From Cedecea lapagei (lineage in GTDB: Bacteria > Pseudomonadota > Gammaproteobacteria > Enterobacterales > Enterobacteriaceae): a DNA stretch of 64,000 bases. The translations under genes were made by a program, and so were the position numbers. A model generated the notes under the pieces. The model had not been told where the DNA came from. It searched no databases and was given only the letters and a program-made list of their open reading frames with translations. The first letter of the stretch is position 1. The number at the start of each line of letters is the position of its first letter. Shown piece by piece: positions 42,636 through 51,463 of this stretch. The stretch spans positions 1,240,001-1,304,000 of the forward strand of contig NZ_LR134201.1 in NCBI RefSeq assembly GCF_900635955.1. The letters run 5' to 3'.

Positions 42636-43295
42636 ATGGATTTCATCCGTTTTATCATTGACTTCATTTTGCATATTGACGTGCATCTGGCCGAGCTGGT
42701 GGCACAGTACGGCGTCTGGGTTTACGCTATTTTGTTCCTGATTTTGTTCTGCGAAACCGGGCTGGTGGTCACGCCGTTTTTGCCGGGGGATTCGCTGCTG
42801 TTTGTGGCGGGCGCGCTCGCCTCGCTGGAAACCAACGATCTAAACGTGCATTACATGGTCATTTTGATGGTGATTGCCGCCATCATCGGCGATGCGGTGA
42901 ACTACACTATCGGGCGGCTGTTTGGCGAGAAGTTGTTCAGTAACCCGGACTCAAAAATCTTCCGCCGCAGTTATCTTGATAAAACCCACGCTTTTTACGA
43001 GCGTCACGGAGGAAAAACGATTATCCTCGCGCGCTTCGTGCCGATTGTGCGAACCTTCGCACCGTTTGTCGCCGGGATGGGCCATATGTCCTATCGCCAT
43101 TTTGCGATCTATAACGTCGTCGGCGCGCTGCTGTGGGTCTTACTGTTCACCTACGCGGGCTACCTGTTTGGTAACCTGCCGGTCGTTCAGGAAAACCTGA
43201 AGCTGCTGATTGTGGCAATTATCGTGGTTTCGATTCTGCCTGGCGTGATAGAAGTCATCCGCCATAAACGCGCTGCGGCGCGGCAGTCAAAATAA
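42636..43295 (+). CDS. dedA: DedA family inner membrane protein
   Basis: 219 residues, as E. coli DedA, with re-entrant and membrane helices and the family motifs FCETGLVVTPFLPGDSLLFVAGALAS, GDAVNYTIGRLFGEK and the essential arginines in ARFVPIVRTFAPFVAGMG. DedA proteins are proton-dependent and linked to lipid-carrier (undecaprenyl phosphate or phospholipid) translocation and membrane homeostasis. AAAGGAAA precedes the ATG at 42636. Confidence 0.95.
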   Translation: MDFIRFIIDFILHIDVHLAELVAQYGVWVYAILFLILFCETGLVVTPFLPGDSLLFVAGALASLETNDLNVHYMVILMVIAAIIGDAVNYTIGRLFGEKLFSNPDSKIFRRSYLDKTHAFYERHGGKTIILARFVPIVRTFAPFVAGMGHMSYRHFAIYNVVGALLWVLLFTYAGYLFGNLPVVQENLKLLIVAIIVVSILPGVIEVIRHKRAAARQSK

Positions 43296-43433
43296 TACGT
43301 GGCAGCGGTTCGACCACTTTTTTATCCAAAGTCGCGGGCCGTTGTGTTTTAATGAGCACCATTTATGGTCTGGGGCAGGGAATACTGCCACAGAAACGCT
43401 GGTATCGACCAGGTTCAAGCAGAAAGGTCATCA

Positions 43434-44354
43434 ATGAGCTGGATTGAACGAATTCTCAATAAGAGCAATATCACTCCCACCCGTAAGGCGAGCATCCCTG
43501 AAGGGGTGTGGACCAAGTGCGACAGCTGCGGTCAGGTCCTGTACCGTGCCGAGCTGGAACGCAATCTTGGCGTCTGCCCTAAGTGCGATCATCACATGCG
43601 TATGTCGGCCCGCGATCGCCTGCATAGCCTGTTTGATGAAGGCACAACGGTGGAATTGGGGAGCGAGCTTGAGCCAAAAGATTTGCTGAAGTTCCGCGAC
43701 TCTAAAAAATACAAAGACCGCCTTGTCTCCGCGCAGAAAGAGACCGGCGAAAAAGACGCCCTCGTGGTGATGAAAGGCACCCTTCACGGCATGCCTGTCG
43801 TTGCCGCGGCGTTTGAGTTTTCCTTTATGGGCGGCTCCATGGGCTCTGTTGTTGGCGCGCGCTTTGTACGTGCCGTTGAGCAGGCGCTGGAAGATAACTG
43901 CCCAATGATCTGCTTCTCCGCTTCCGGCGGTGCGCGTATGCAGGAAGCGCTGATGTCGCTGATGCAGATGGCGAAAACCAGCGCCGCGCTGGCCAAAATG
44001 CAGGAGCGTGGTCTGCCTTACATCTCCGTGCTGACCGACCCAACCATGGGCGGCGTCTCTGCAAGCTTCGCGATGCTGGGTGACCTGAACATCGCCGAGC
44101 CGAAAGCGCTGATTGGCTTTGCCGGCCCACGCGTTATCGAGCAGACCGTTCGTGAGAAACTGCCGCCGGGCTTCCAGCGCAGTGAGTTCCTGATTGAAAA
44201 GGGCGCGATTGACATGATCGTTCGCCGTCCGGAAATGCGCCTGAAGCTGGCCAGCATTCTGGCGAAGTTTATGAATCTTCCGGCGCCGAACCCAGAGGCT
44301 CCGCGTGAGCCGATTGTGGTTCCGCCAGCGCCGGAACAGGGTCAAGAGGCCTGA
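43434..44354 (+). CDS. accD: AccD, acetyl-CoA carboxylase carboxyltransferase beta subunit
   Basis: 306 residues from the ATG at 43434, preceded by AAAGG; the frame extends upstream without similarity. The N-terminal zinc ribbon has C29, C32, C48 and C51. The carboxyltransferase core includes FSASGGARMQEALMSLMQMAKT and PTMGGVSASFAMLGD. With AccA it transfers carboxyl from biotin to acetyl-CoA, the first step in fatty acid synthesis. A terminator follows directly. Confidence 0.97.
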   Translation: MSWIERILNKSNITPTRKASIPEGVWTKCDSCGQVLYRAELERNLGVCPKCDHHMRMSARDRLHSLFDEGTTVELGSELEPKDLLKFRDSKKYKDRLVSAQKETGEKDALVVMKGTLHGMPVVAAAFEFSFMGGSMGSVVGARFVRAVEQALEDNCPMICFSASGGARMQEALMSLMQMAKTSAALAKMQERGLPYISVLTDPTMGGVSASFAMLGDLNIAEPKALIGFAGPRVIEQTVREKLPPGFQRSEFLIEKGAIDMIVRRPEMRLKLASILAKFMNLPAPNPEAPREPIVVPPAPEQGQEA

Positions 44355-44363
44355 TTCGCAACT

Positions 44364-44396
44364 AAGGGCAGGCCAGCAGGCTCTGCCCTTTTTCTT
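44364..44396 (+). terminator. Rho-independent terminator after accD
   Basis: Stem AAGGGCAG/CTGCCCTT with an 11-base loop, followed by T-rich sequence, 10 bases after the accD stop. folC starts 24 bases further on. Confidence 0.85.
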
Positions 44397-44419
44397 TATG
44401 TGCATGTTAAGTGGGCATC

Positions 44420-45688
44420 ATGGAAAAAGATCTTATCCCTCAAGCCACGTCGCCCCTGGCCACGTGGCTTTATTATCTTGAAAACCTTCACTCATCCACC
44501 ATCGACATGGGCCTGGAGCGCATCAGCAAGGTTGCGCTCAAGCTGGATGCGCTGAAACCTGCGCCAACGGTCTTTACCGTGGCAGGGACCAACGGCAAGG
44601 GCACTACCTGCCGCACGCTTGAAACCACGCTGATGGCGGACGGCTACCGCGTAGGGGTTTATAGCTCGCCGCACCTGGTGCGCTACACCGAGCGCGTGCG
44701 TATTCAGGGTGAAGAATTACCGGAGGCTTTGCATACCGCTTCTTTTGCAGAGATTGAGGCCGCTCGCGGAGACATTTCCTTAACCTATTTTGAGTACGGA
44801 ACGCTGTCCGCCTTGCTATTGTTTAAGCAGCAGGCGGTAGACGTTGTTATTCTTGAAGTTGGCCTTGGCGGCCGCCTTGATGCCACCAACATCGTGGATG
44901 CCGATGTTGCCGTGGTTACCAGTATCGCGCTCGATCACACCGACTGGCTTGGCCCGGATCGTGAGAGCATCGGCCGTGAAAAAGCCGGTGTCTTCCGCAG
45001 AGATCGCCCGGCGATTGTGGGCGAGCCGGATATGCCCTATACGATTGCCGATGTTGCGCAGGAAAAGGGCGCGCTGCTTCTGCGCCGTGGAGTTGACTGG
45101 GACTATGAGGTAAACGCTAACGGCTGGACGTTCCGTGACGCTCAGGGCGAGCTGCATGATTTGCCGCTGCCGCTGGTACCGCAGCCGAATGCCGCAACGG
45201 CGCTTGCTGCGTTGCGCGCAAGTAAATTGAACGTGAGTGAGAATGCGATACGCTATGGTATTGAGCATGCCACGCTGCCCGGCCGCTTCCAGATAGTGTC
45301 TCAGGCGCCTCGCGTTATTCTGGATGTCGCCCATAATCCACATGCGGCGGCTTATCTGGCCGGTCGTCTGGCGGCGCTGCCAAAACAGGGGCGCGTGCTG
45401 GCGGTGATCGGTATGCTTCATGATAAAGATATTGCCGGAACGCTTGCCTGTTTGTCGCCTCAGGTCGATAGCTGGTATTGTGCTCCGCTGGAGGGGCCAC
45501 GAGGCGCAAGCGCCGACCAGCTGATGGCGCACCTTGGCCACGGCAGGGCGTTTGCCAGCGTAAAAGAGGCCTGGCACGCGGCGATAGCAGAGGCAACGGC
45601 TGATGATACCGTGCTGGTGTGTGGTTCATTCCACACGGTGGCCCATGTAATGGAAGTACTGGACGCGGGGAGAGCAGGTGGCGAGTAA
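44420..45688 (+). CDS. folC: FolC, dihydrofolate synthase / folylpolyglutamate synthase
   Basis: 422 residues from the ATG at 44420, equal to E. coli FolC; a GTG nine bases earlier is possible. It is a Mur-ligase-type ATPase with P-loop TVAGTNGKGTTCRTLE, then YSSPHLVRYTERVRI and DVAHNPHAAAYLAG. It adds glutamate to dihydropteroate and then to tetrahydrofolates. Its end overlaps the dedD GTG start by 11 bases. Confidence 0.96.
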   Translation: MEKDLIPQATSPLATWLYYLENLHSSTIDMGLERISKVALKLDALKPAPTVFTVAGTNGKGTTCRTLETTLMADGYRVGVYSSPHLVRYTERVRIQGEELPEALHTASFAEIEAARGDISLTYFEYGTLSALLLFKQQAVDVVILEVGLGGRLDATNIVDADVAVVTSIALDHTDWLGPDRESIGREKAGVFRRDRPAIVGEPDMPYTIADVAQEKGALLLRRGVDWDYEVNANGWTFRDAQGELHDLPLPLVPQPNAATALAALRASKLNVSENAIRYGIEHATLPGRFQIVSQAPRVILDVAHNPHAAAYLAGRLAALPKQGRVLAVIGMLHDKDIAGTLACLSPQVDSWYCAPLEGPRGASADQLMAHLGHGRAFASVKEAWHAAIAEATADDTVLVCGSFHTVAHVMEVLDAGRAGGE

Positions 45689-46374
45689 GTTTCAAAACCG
45701 ATTAGTCGGAACCATTATTCTGGTCGCGCTGGGCGTTATTGTGCTGCCAGGTCTGCTGGATGGGCAGAAAAAAACATTATCAGGATGAATTCGCCGCTAT
45801 TCCTTTGGTGCCAAAACCTGGGGACAGCGACGAGCCAGATATGCTGCCTGCGGCAACGCAGGCTTTGCCGTCTCAGCCACCGGAAGGGGCTGCAGAAGAG
45901 GTGAGGGCCGGGGCCGCAGTGCCGCCGGGGCTGAGTAACGGCACCGCGGTGAACGAGGACGCAGGGGCCGCCAACGAAGCCGCGCCCGCCCCACGCGAGC
46001 AGCCTAAGCCGCAGCCGGTACAGGAAAAACCAAAACCGAAGCCGGTGGAAAAACCGCAGCCTAAACCTGCCGCTGATAACCAGACAGAAACGCCGCCGAA
46101 AACGGAAAAACCAGCCGACAAAGCGCCTACCGGACAAGCCTACGTGGTGCAGCTTGGCGCATTAAAAAATGCGGACAAGGTGAATGAAATTGTTGCTAAA
46201 CTGCGCGGTGCCGGGTTCAAGGTTTACACCTCGCCGACTACGCCTGTGCAGGGAAAAATTACCCGTATTCTGGTTGGGCCGGATGCCTCGAAAGATAAGC
46301 TGAAGTCCTCGCTTGGCGAGCTGAATTCGCTTTCTGGCCTGAACGGCGTGGTGATGAACTACTCGCCGCGGTAG
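45678..46374 (+). CDS. dedD: DedD, SPOR-domain cell division protein, frameshifted as read
   Basis: The GTG at 45678 starts MASKFQNRLVGTIILVALGV, the DedD membrane anchor. The frame is lost at the seven-A run 45768-45774; with six A it reads LLDGQKKHYQDEFAAIPLVP and continues to 46374, for 231 residues (E. coli 220). The middle is a long proline/lysine/glutamate linker (about residues 60-150), and the C-terminal SPOR domain (YVVQLGALKNADKVNEIVAKLR) binds denuded septal peptidoglycan. DedD promotes constriction at the division site. As read, only a headless protein from 45739 would be made. Confidence 0.9.
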
Positions 46375-46382
46375 CGGCTGGT

Positions 46383-46480
46383 GACCCTCACCCCGGCCCT
46401 CTCCCTGGAAGGGAGAGGGGGTAACCCTCACTCCGAGCGTTTCCCTCGCCCCTCTGGGGGAGAGGGTTAGGGTGAGGGGA
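46383..46480. repeat. Palindromic interspersed repeat, copy 4 (two units, dedD/cvpA)
   Basis: Two adjacent units: CCCTCACCCCGGCCCTCTCC with GGGAGAGGGG, then CCCTCGCCCC with GGGGAGAGGG and GGTGAGGGGA. This is the longest copy in the window, in a gap between co-directional genes. Confidence 0.75.
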
Positions 46481-46555
46481 AAACAGGCACTTTTTTAATG
46501 GCGTTGATGCTTTTTTCAACGCCATTATTTATTTACGCGGGGGAAGGAAATCCCT

Positions 46556-46571
46556 ACGCAAACGTTTTCTT
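46556..46571. promoter_or_regulatory. PurR operator of the cvpA-purF operon
   Basis: ACGCAAACGTTTTCTT fits the PurR box consensus at all specified positions, 59-74 bases before cvpA. In E. coli the cvpA-purF-ubiX operon is repressed here by PurR with hypoxanthine or guanine. Confidence 0.9.
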
Positions 46572-46629
46572 TTTCTGTTAGAATTCGCCCCGAACTGGAC
46601 GTCAGGGCAATTTATCACGAGATTTTTTC

Positions 46630-47115
46630 ATGGTCTGGATAGATTACGCCATCATTGCGGTTATCGGTTTTTCTTGTCTGGTAAGCGTAATACGTGGGTT
46701 TGTGAAGGAAGCGTTATCGCTTGTGACCTGGGGATGTGCTTTCTTTGTCGCCAGTCATTACTACACTTATCTGTCAGTCTGGTTCACTGGCTTTGAAGAG
46801 GAACTGGTACGTAATGGGATAGCTATCGCGGTGCTGTTTATCGCGACGCTGATCGTCGGTGCGATAGTCAACTATGTGATTAGCGCGCTGGTGCAAAAAA
46901 CCGGCCTGTCGGGTACAGACAGGGTGTTGGGGATCTGCTTTGGCGCCTTGCGTGGCGTACTGATCGTCTCCGCCATTCTGTTCTTCCTGGATACCTTCAC
47001 CGGTTTTTCAAAAAGCGATGACTGGCAAAAGTCGCAGCTTATCCCGCAATTCAGTTTCATCATCAGATGGTTCTTTGACTATCTGCAAAGCTCGTCAAGT
47101 TTCTTGCCCCGCTAA
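46630..47115 (+). CDS. cvpA: CvpA, membrane protein required for colicin V production
   Basis: 161 residues (E. coli 162), four predicted membrane helices, with the family start MVWIDYAIIAVIGFSCLVSVIRGF and the block GTDRVLGICFGALRGVLIV. The molecular role is unclear; mutants affect colicin V export and envelope integrity. It is the first gene of the PurR-controlled operon, 38 bases before purF. Confidence 0.95.
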   Translation: MVWIDYAIIAVIGFSCLVSVIRGFVKEALSLVTWGCAFFVASHYYTYLSVWFTGFEEELVRNGIAIAVLFIATLIVGAIVNYVISALVQKTGLSGTDRVLGICFGALRGVLIVSAILFFLDTFTGFSKSDDWQKSQLIPQFSFIIRWFFDYLQSSSSFLPR

Positions 47116-47153
47116 TCGTAGCGGGGGGTGTGGCTTAATGAGGAAAAGACAAC

Positions 47154-48671
47154 ATGTGCGGTATTGTCGGTATCGCCGGTTTCATGCCGGTAAACCAGTC
47201 GATTTATGATGCGCTAACGGTACTTCAGCACCGTGGCCAGGATGCCGCAGGCATCGTCACCATCGACGCTTTAAATTGCTTCCGTCTGCGTAAAGCGAAT
47301 GGCCTGGTGAGCGATGTGTTTGAAGCCCGCCACATGCAGCGTCTGCAGGGGAATATGGGCATCGGCCACGTGCGTTACCCAACCGCAGGCAGTTCCAGCG
47401 CTTCCGAAGCTCAGCCTTTCTACGTGAACTCCCCTTACGGAATAACTCTGGCGCATAACGGTAACCTGACCAATGCCCACGAACTGCGTAAAAAGCTGTT
47501 TGAAGAAAAACGCCGCCACATTAACACCACTTCTGATTCTGAGATCCTGCTCAATATCTTCGCCAGCGAGCTGGATAACTTCCGCCATTACCCGCTGGAA
47601 GCCGATAATATTTTTGCCGCTATCGCCGCCACTAACCGCCAGATCCGCGGCGCTTATGCCTGCGTAGCGATGATTATCGGCCACGGCATGGTGGCCTTCC
47701 GCGACCCGAACGGCATCCGTCCGCTGGTTATCGGCAAGCGTGACCTGGGCGATGGCCGCACCGAATACATGGTGGCCTCCGAGAGCGTCGCGCTGGACAC
47801 CCTGGGCTTTGAGTTCCTGCGTGATATCGCGCCGGGCGAAGCGGTCTATATCACCGAGAAAGGCCAGCTGTTTACCCGCCAGTGCGCGGATAATCCGGTC
47901 AGCAATCCGTGCCTGTTTGAGTACGTCTATTTTGCTCGCCCAGACTCGTTCATCGACAAGATCTCCGTTTACAGCGCGCGCGTGGAGATGGGGAAAAAGC
48001 TTGGCGAGAAGATTGCCCGCGAGTGGGAAGATCTTGATATCGACGTGGTCATTCCGATTCCAGAAACCTCCTGCGACATCGCGCTGGAGATCGCCCGCAT
48101 TCTGGATAAACCGTACCGCCAGGGCTTTGTGAAAAACCGCTATGTTGGCCGCACCTTTATCATGCCGGGCCAGCAGCTGCGCCGTAAATCTGTGCGCCGC
48201 AAGCTGAACGCTAACCGCGCCGAATTCCGTGACAAAAACGTGCTGCTGGTGGACGATTCCATCGTGCGTGGTACCACGTCTGAGCAGATTATCGAGATGG
48301 CTCGTGAAGCCGGAGCCAAAAAGGTTTATCTGGCCTCCGCAGCACCGGAAATTCGTTTCCCTAACGTCTACGGCATCGATATGCCAAGCGCCAACGAGCT
48401 GATTGCCCACGGGCGTGAGGTGGATGAGATTCGCCAGATCATCGGCGCAGACGGCCTGATCTTCCAGGACCTGGACGATCTGATCGAAGCGGTACGCGTG
48501 GAAAACCCGGATATCACCCAGTTTGAATGCTCGGTCTTCAACGGTATCTACGTGACCAAAGACGTTGACCACAAGTACCTGCAGTATCTCGAATCCCTGC
48601 GTAACGACGACTCCAAAGCGCTGGCGCGTCAGAATGAAGTGGAAAACTTAGAGATGCACAACGAGGGCTAA
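47154..48671 (+). CDS. purF: PurF, amidophosphoribosyltransferase
   Basis: 505 residues, as in E. coli. The N-terminal glutaminase nucleophile is C2 (MCGIVGIAGFMPV), exposed after Met removal. The PRPP-binding loop is VLLVDDSIVRGTTSEQI. It catalyses the first committed step of purine synthesis, PRPP plus glutamine to phosphoribosylamine. The PurR box before cvpA controls it. Confidence 0.97.
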   Translation: MCGIVGIAGFMPVNQSIYDALTVLQHRGQDAAGIVTIDALNCFRLRKANGLVSDVFEARHMQRLQGNMGIGHVRYPTAGSSSASEAQPFYVNSPYGITLAHNGNLTNAHELRKKLFEEKRRHINTTSDSEILLNIFASELDNFRHYPLEADNIFAAIAATNRQIRGAYACVAMIIGHGMVAFRDPNGIRPLVIGKRDLGDGRTEYMVASESVALDTLGFEFLRDIAPGEAVYITEKGQLFTRQCADNPVSNPCLFEYVYFARPDSFIDKISVYSARVEMGKKLGEKIAREWEDLDIDVVIPIPETSCDIALEIARILDKPYRQGFVKNRYVGRTFIMPGQQLRRKSVRRKLNANRAEFRDKNVLLVDDSIVRGTTSEQIIEMAREAGAKKVYLASAAPEIRFPNVYGIDMPSANELIAHGREVDEIRQIIGADGLIFQDLDDLIEAVRVENPDITQFECSVFNGIYVTKDVDHKYLQYLESLRNDDSKALARQNEVENLEMHNEG

Positions 48672-48680
48672 CGCGCCTTT

Positions 48681-48706
48681 GCCTCTCTCCTGAAAAGGGG
48701 AGAGGC
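48681..48706. repeat. Palindromic interspersed repeat, copy 5 (purF/ubiX)
   Basis: GCCTCTCTCCTGAAAAGGGGAGAGGC forms an eight-to-nine-base-pair hairpin in the purF-ubiX gap. It may attenuate transcription between the two. Confidence 0.6.
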
Positions 48707-48770
48707 TATTCTTGCATCCCACCCCATCTTGCGGCAAAGTCAGCCCAGATATTCTCTATGGGCAAATTCA

Positions 48771-49340
48771 ATGAAACGACTGATCGTCGGTATTTCCGGA
48801 GCCAGTGGCGCTATTTATGGGGTGCGTTTGCTGCAAGTCTTGCAGCAGCTGCCGGAGGTAGAAAGCCACCTGGTTATGAGCAATGCGGCGCGCCAGACGC
48901 TGGCGCTGGAAACCGATTACTCGCTGCGCGATGTTCAGGCGCTGGCAGATGTCGTTCATGACTCTCGCGATATTGCCGCCAGCATCTCTTCCGGCTCGTT
49001 TAAGACCATGGGAATGGCGGTGCTGCCGTGCTCGATCAAAACGCTCTCCGGTATCGTAAACAGCTATACCGACGGGCTGCTGACCCGCGCTGCGGATGTG
49101 GTGCTCAAAGAGCGTCGCCCGCTGGTGCTCTGCATTCGTGAAACGCCGCTGCACCTGGGCCACCTGCGCCTGATGACGCAGGCCTCCGAGCTGGGAGCGG
49201 TGATCATGCCGCCGGTGCCCGCGTTTTACCATCGCCCGCAAACCGTGCAGGATATAGTCGACCAGACGGTGAACCGCGTGCTGGATCAGTTTGACCTTGA
49301 GCTGCCGGAAGATTTGTTTGTCCGTTGGGGTGGCGCATAA
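48771..49340 (+). CDS. ubiX: UbiX, flavin prenyltransferase
   Basis: 189 residues from the ATG at 48771, the E. coli length; the frame extends 14 codons upstream without similarity. Motifs: KRLIVGISGASGAIYGVRLL for FMN phosphate binding, and the SGSFKTMGMAVLPCSIKTLSGI and RETPLHLGHLRLM blocks. It attaches a dimethylallyl group to FMN, making the cofactor for the decarboxylase UbiD in ubiquinone synthesis. Confidence 0.96.
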   Translation: MKRLIVGISGASGAIYGVRLLQVLQQLPEVESHLVMSNAARQTLALETDYSLRDVQALADVVHDSRDIAASISSGSFKTMGMAVLPCSIKTLSGIVNSYTDGLLTRAADVVLKERRPLVLCIRETPLHLGHLRLMTQASELGAVIMPPVPAFYHRPQTVQDIVDQTVNRVLDQFDLELPEDLFVRWGGA

Positions 49341-49542
49341 GGGCGCACCGACGCGGTGCATCACAAAATCATTGCCCCGTAATGGGGCAATTCTGTAACG
49401 CCGATCGCTTTTAGAAGATTTAATCCCCCAAAATCCCTTTCCTCACTCTTCCCGCTTCCCAGAACTGCTATCTTTCAAATTAGCGCAAAGTTGCAACTTT
49501 TCATTAACATAAATCGGCCACTTTTTGCCCATCAGGGAAAAG

Positions 49543-49558
49543 TGGCATGAGAACTGCA
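49543..49558 (+). promoter_or_regulatory. Sigma-54 promoter of argT
   Basis: TGGCATGAGAACTGCA has the -24 GG and -12 GC elements with exactly ten bases between them. It lies 72-87 bases before the argT ATG. Nitrogen control of argT by sigma-54 and NtrC is known in Salmonella. Confidence 0.75.
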
Positions 49559-49629
49559 ACTCTCCGTCTGTAAGGCATTATCACACAACAAGACATCACA
49601 AATAAGAAAGTCAAACTTGAGGGTATCGT

Positions 49630-50412
49630 ATGAAGAAGTCGGTTCTTGCACTGTCTTTACTACTGGGCCTGTCCAGCGCAGCCAGCGTGTTTGCTGCGAT
49701 TCCGCAAAACGTCCGTATTGGTACCGATGCGACCTACGCGCCCTTCTCCTCGAAAGATGCAAAGGGGGATTTTGTTGGGTTTGATATCGATCTTGGTAAC
49801 GAACTTTGCAAGCGCATTCAGACTAAATGCACGTGGGTTGGCAGCGACTTTGACTCCCTGATCCCGTCCCTGAAAGCGAAGAAAATCGACGCTATCATCT
49901 CTTCTCTGTCGATCACCGAAAAACGCCAGCAGGAGATCCTCTTCTCCAACAAGCTCTACGCGGCGGACTCCCGCCTGATCGCGGCAAAAGGCTCTCCGAT
50001 TCAGCCGACGCTCGAATCGCTGAAAGGCAAACACGTTGGGGTGCTGCAGGGCTCTATCCAGGAGACCTACGGCAACGCAGAATGGCGCCCGAAAGGTGTC
50101 GATGTGGTGGCCTACGCCAACCAGGATCTGATTTACTCTGATTTAGCCGCAGGGCGCCTGGATGCGGCGTTCCAGGACGAAGTGGCCGGTAGCGAAGGCT
50201 TCCTGAAACAGCCTGCCGGTAAAGACTATGCCTTCGCAGGCCCTTCCGTGAAGGACAAGAAGTACTTTGGCGACGGCACCGGCATCGGCCTGCGCAAAGA
50301 TGACACCGAGCTGAAGGCCGCATTCGACAAAGCGCTGGCTGAAATGCGCAAAGACGGGACTTACGACAAATTAGCGAAAAAGTACTTCGACTTTAATGTT
50401 TACGGCGAATAA
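49630..50412 (+). CDS. argT: ArgT, periplasmic lysine/arginine/ornithine-binding protein
   Basis: 260 residues with a 22-residue signal peptide (MKKSVLALSLLLGLSSAASVFA). The mature protein begins AIPQNVRIGTDATYAPF and matches the LAO-binding protein, including ISSLSITEKRQQEI. It delivers basic amino acids to the HisQMP transporter. It is a paralogue of hisJ next door, with about 70 percent identity by eye. GAGGGTATC precedes the ATG, and a sigma-54 promoter lies upstream. Confidence 0.96.
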   Translation: MKKSVLALSLLLGLSSAASVFAAIPQNVRIGTDATYAPFSSKDAKGDFVGFDIDLGNELCKRIQTKCTWVGSDFDSLIPSLKAKKIDAIISSLSITEKRQQEILFSNKLYAADSRLIAAKGSPIQPTLESLKGKHVGVLQGSIQETYGNAEWRPKGVDVVAYANQDLIYSDLAAGRLDAAFQDEVAGSEGFLKQPAGKDYAFAGPSVKDKKYFGDGTGIGLRKDDTELKAAFDKALAEMRKDGTYDKLAKKYFDFNVYGE

Positions 50413-50431
50413 GTTTTTCCCTTAGTCTGTA

Positions 50432-50461
50432 GCCCGGTTATGAATATATTCTTAACCGGGC
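50432..50461 (+). other. Intercistronic hairpin after argT
   Basis: A perfect nine-base-pair stem GCCCGGTTA/TAACCGGGC with a 12-base loop, 19 bases after the argT stop and without a T tract. It may protect the argT mRNA 3' end or give partial termination. Confidence 0.6.
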
Positions 50462-50497
50462 AGGATAACTATGCAGTGGTGTGGCCACGTTCCGGCC

Positions 50498-50512
50498 GCA
50501 CCTTTATGGTGC
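50498..50512. promoter_or_regulatory. NtrC-type palindrome upstream of hisJ
   Basis: GCACC-TTTAT-GGTGC is a perfect inverted repeat that fits the NtrC half-site pattern (GCAC/GTGC with a central spacer). It is 92 bases before the hisJ start in the argT-hisJ gap. Binding is inferred from the match. Confidence 0.5.
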
Positions 50513-50603
50513 GAAAACGTTGTATTCGCAACGTGTTGCGTATGTTTTCCCTGTTTGTAGTGGGTGTGAGCCTTAAATAACGGACAGTCTAATGAGGATA
50601 ATT

Positions 50604-51386
50604 ATGAAAAAGCTGGTTTTGTCTCTTTCTCTGGTGCTGGCGTTTTCCAGCGTAACCACAGCATTCGCTGCTATTCCGAAAAACCTGCGGATTGGCACTG
50701 ACCCAACCTATGCGCCATTTGAATCCAAAAATGCTCAGGGTGAGCTGGTCGGTTTTGATATCGATCTGGCGAAAGAACTCTGTAAGCGCATCAACACCAA
50801 ATGTACCTTCGTTGAAAACCCATTAGATGCGCTGATCCCATCGCTGAAAGCGAAGAAGATCGACGCCATCATGTCTTCCCTCTCTATCACCGAGAAGCGT
50901 CAGCAGGAAATCGCGTTCACCGACAAGCTGTACGCCGCTGACTCGCGCCTGGTGGTAGCGAAAGGTTCCCCGATTCAGCCAACGATTGAGTCGCTGAAAG
51001 GCAAGCGCGTAGGCGTGCTGCAGGGCACCACTCAGGAAACCTACGGCAATGAACACTGGGCGCCAAAAGGCATCGAGATTGTCTCCTATCAGGGGCAGGA
51101 TTCTATCTACGCTGATTTGGCCGCCGGGCGTATCGACGCCGCATTCCAGGATGAGGTGGCCGCCAGCGAAGGCTTCCTGAAACAGCCCGTGGGCAAAGAT
51201 TACCAGTTCGGCGGTCCGTCTATTAAAGACGACAAGCTGTTTGGCGTCGGGACCGGTATGGGGCTGCGCAAAGAAGATAACGAGCTGCGTGAGGCGCTGA
51301 ACAAGGCCTTCGCGGAGATGCGCAAAGACGGTACCTATGAGAAGTTAGCGAAGCCGTACTTTGATTTTAATGTGTATGGTGAATAA
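50604..51386 (+). CDS. hisJ: HisJ, periplasmic histidine-binding protein
   Basis: 260 residues from the ATG at 50604 (AGGATA upstream). An in-frame ATG at 50592 would add four residues. The signal peptide ends near TTAFA; the mature part AIPKNLRIGTDPTYAPFESK follows HisJ closely. It binds histidine and hands it to HisQMP. It follows argT after a 191-base gap with its own regulatory signals, so it can be expressed separately. Confidence 0.96.
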   Translation: MKKLVLSLSLVLAFSSVTTAFAAIPKNLRIGTDPTYAPFESKNAQGELVGFDIDLAKELCKRINTKCTFVENPLDALIPSLKAKKIDAIMSSLSITEKRQQEIAFTDKLYAADSRLVVAKGSPIQPTIESLKGKRVGVLQGTTQETYGNEHWAPKGIEIVSYQGQDSIYADLAAGRIDAAFQDEVAASEGFLKQPVGKDYQFGGPSIKDDKLFGVGTGMGLRKEDNELREALNKAFAEMRKDGTYEKLAKPYFDFNVYGE

Positions 51387-51403
51387 GCCTTACCGGTGAC
51401 AAA

Positions 51404-51424
51404 GGCCCCGCGTCAGACGGGGCC
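51404..51424 (+). other. Intercistronic hairpin between hisJ and hisQ
   Basis: GGCCCCG/CGGGGCC stem with a seven-base loop and no T run. In Salmonella a REP element lies at this junction and keeps hisJ expression above hisQMP; this hairpin is in the equivalent place. Confidence 0.6.
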
Positions 51425-51463
51425 CAATAAGTAGCAGCGAACACTGAAGACAGGATACGCACC

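Noticed and set aside
43431..44405. 324-codon minus-strand frame opposite accD
   Set aside because: Shadow of the strongly biased accD coding sequence.
46383..46480. CRISPR-like array at the double repeat
   Set aside because: Only two related palindromic units with no regular spacers; it belongs to the interspersed repeat family.
47271..48572. 433-codon minus-strand frame inside purF
   Set aside because: Shadow of purF; no homology-like features and no regulatory signals.
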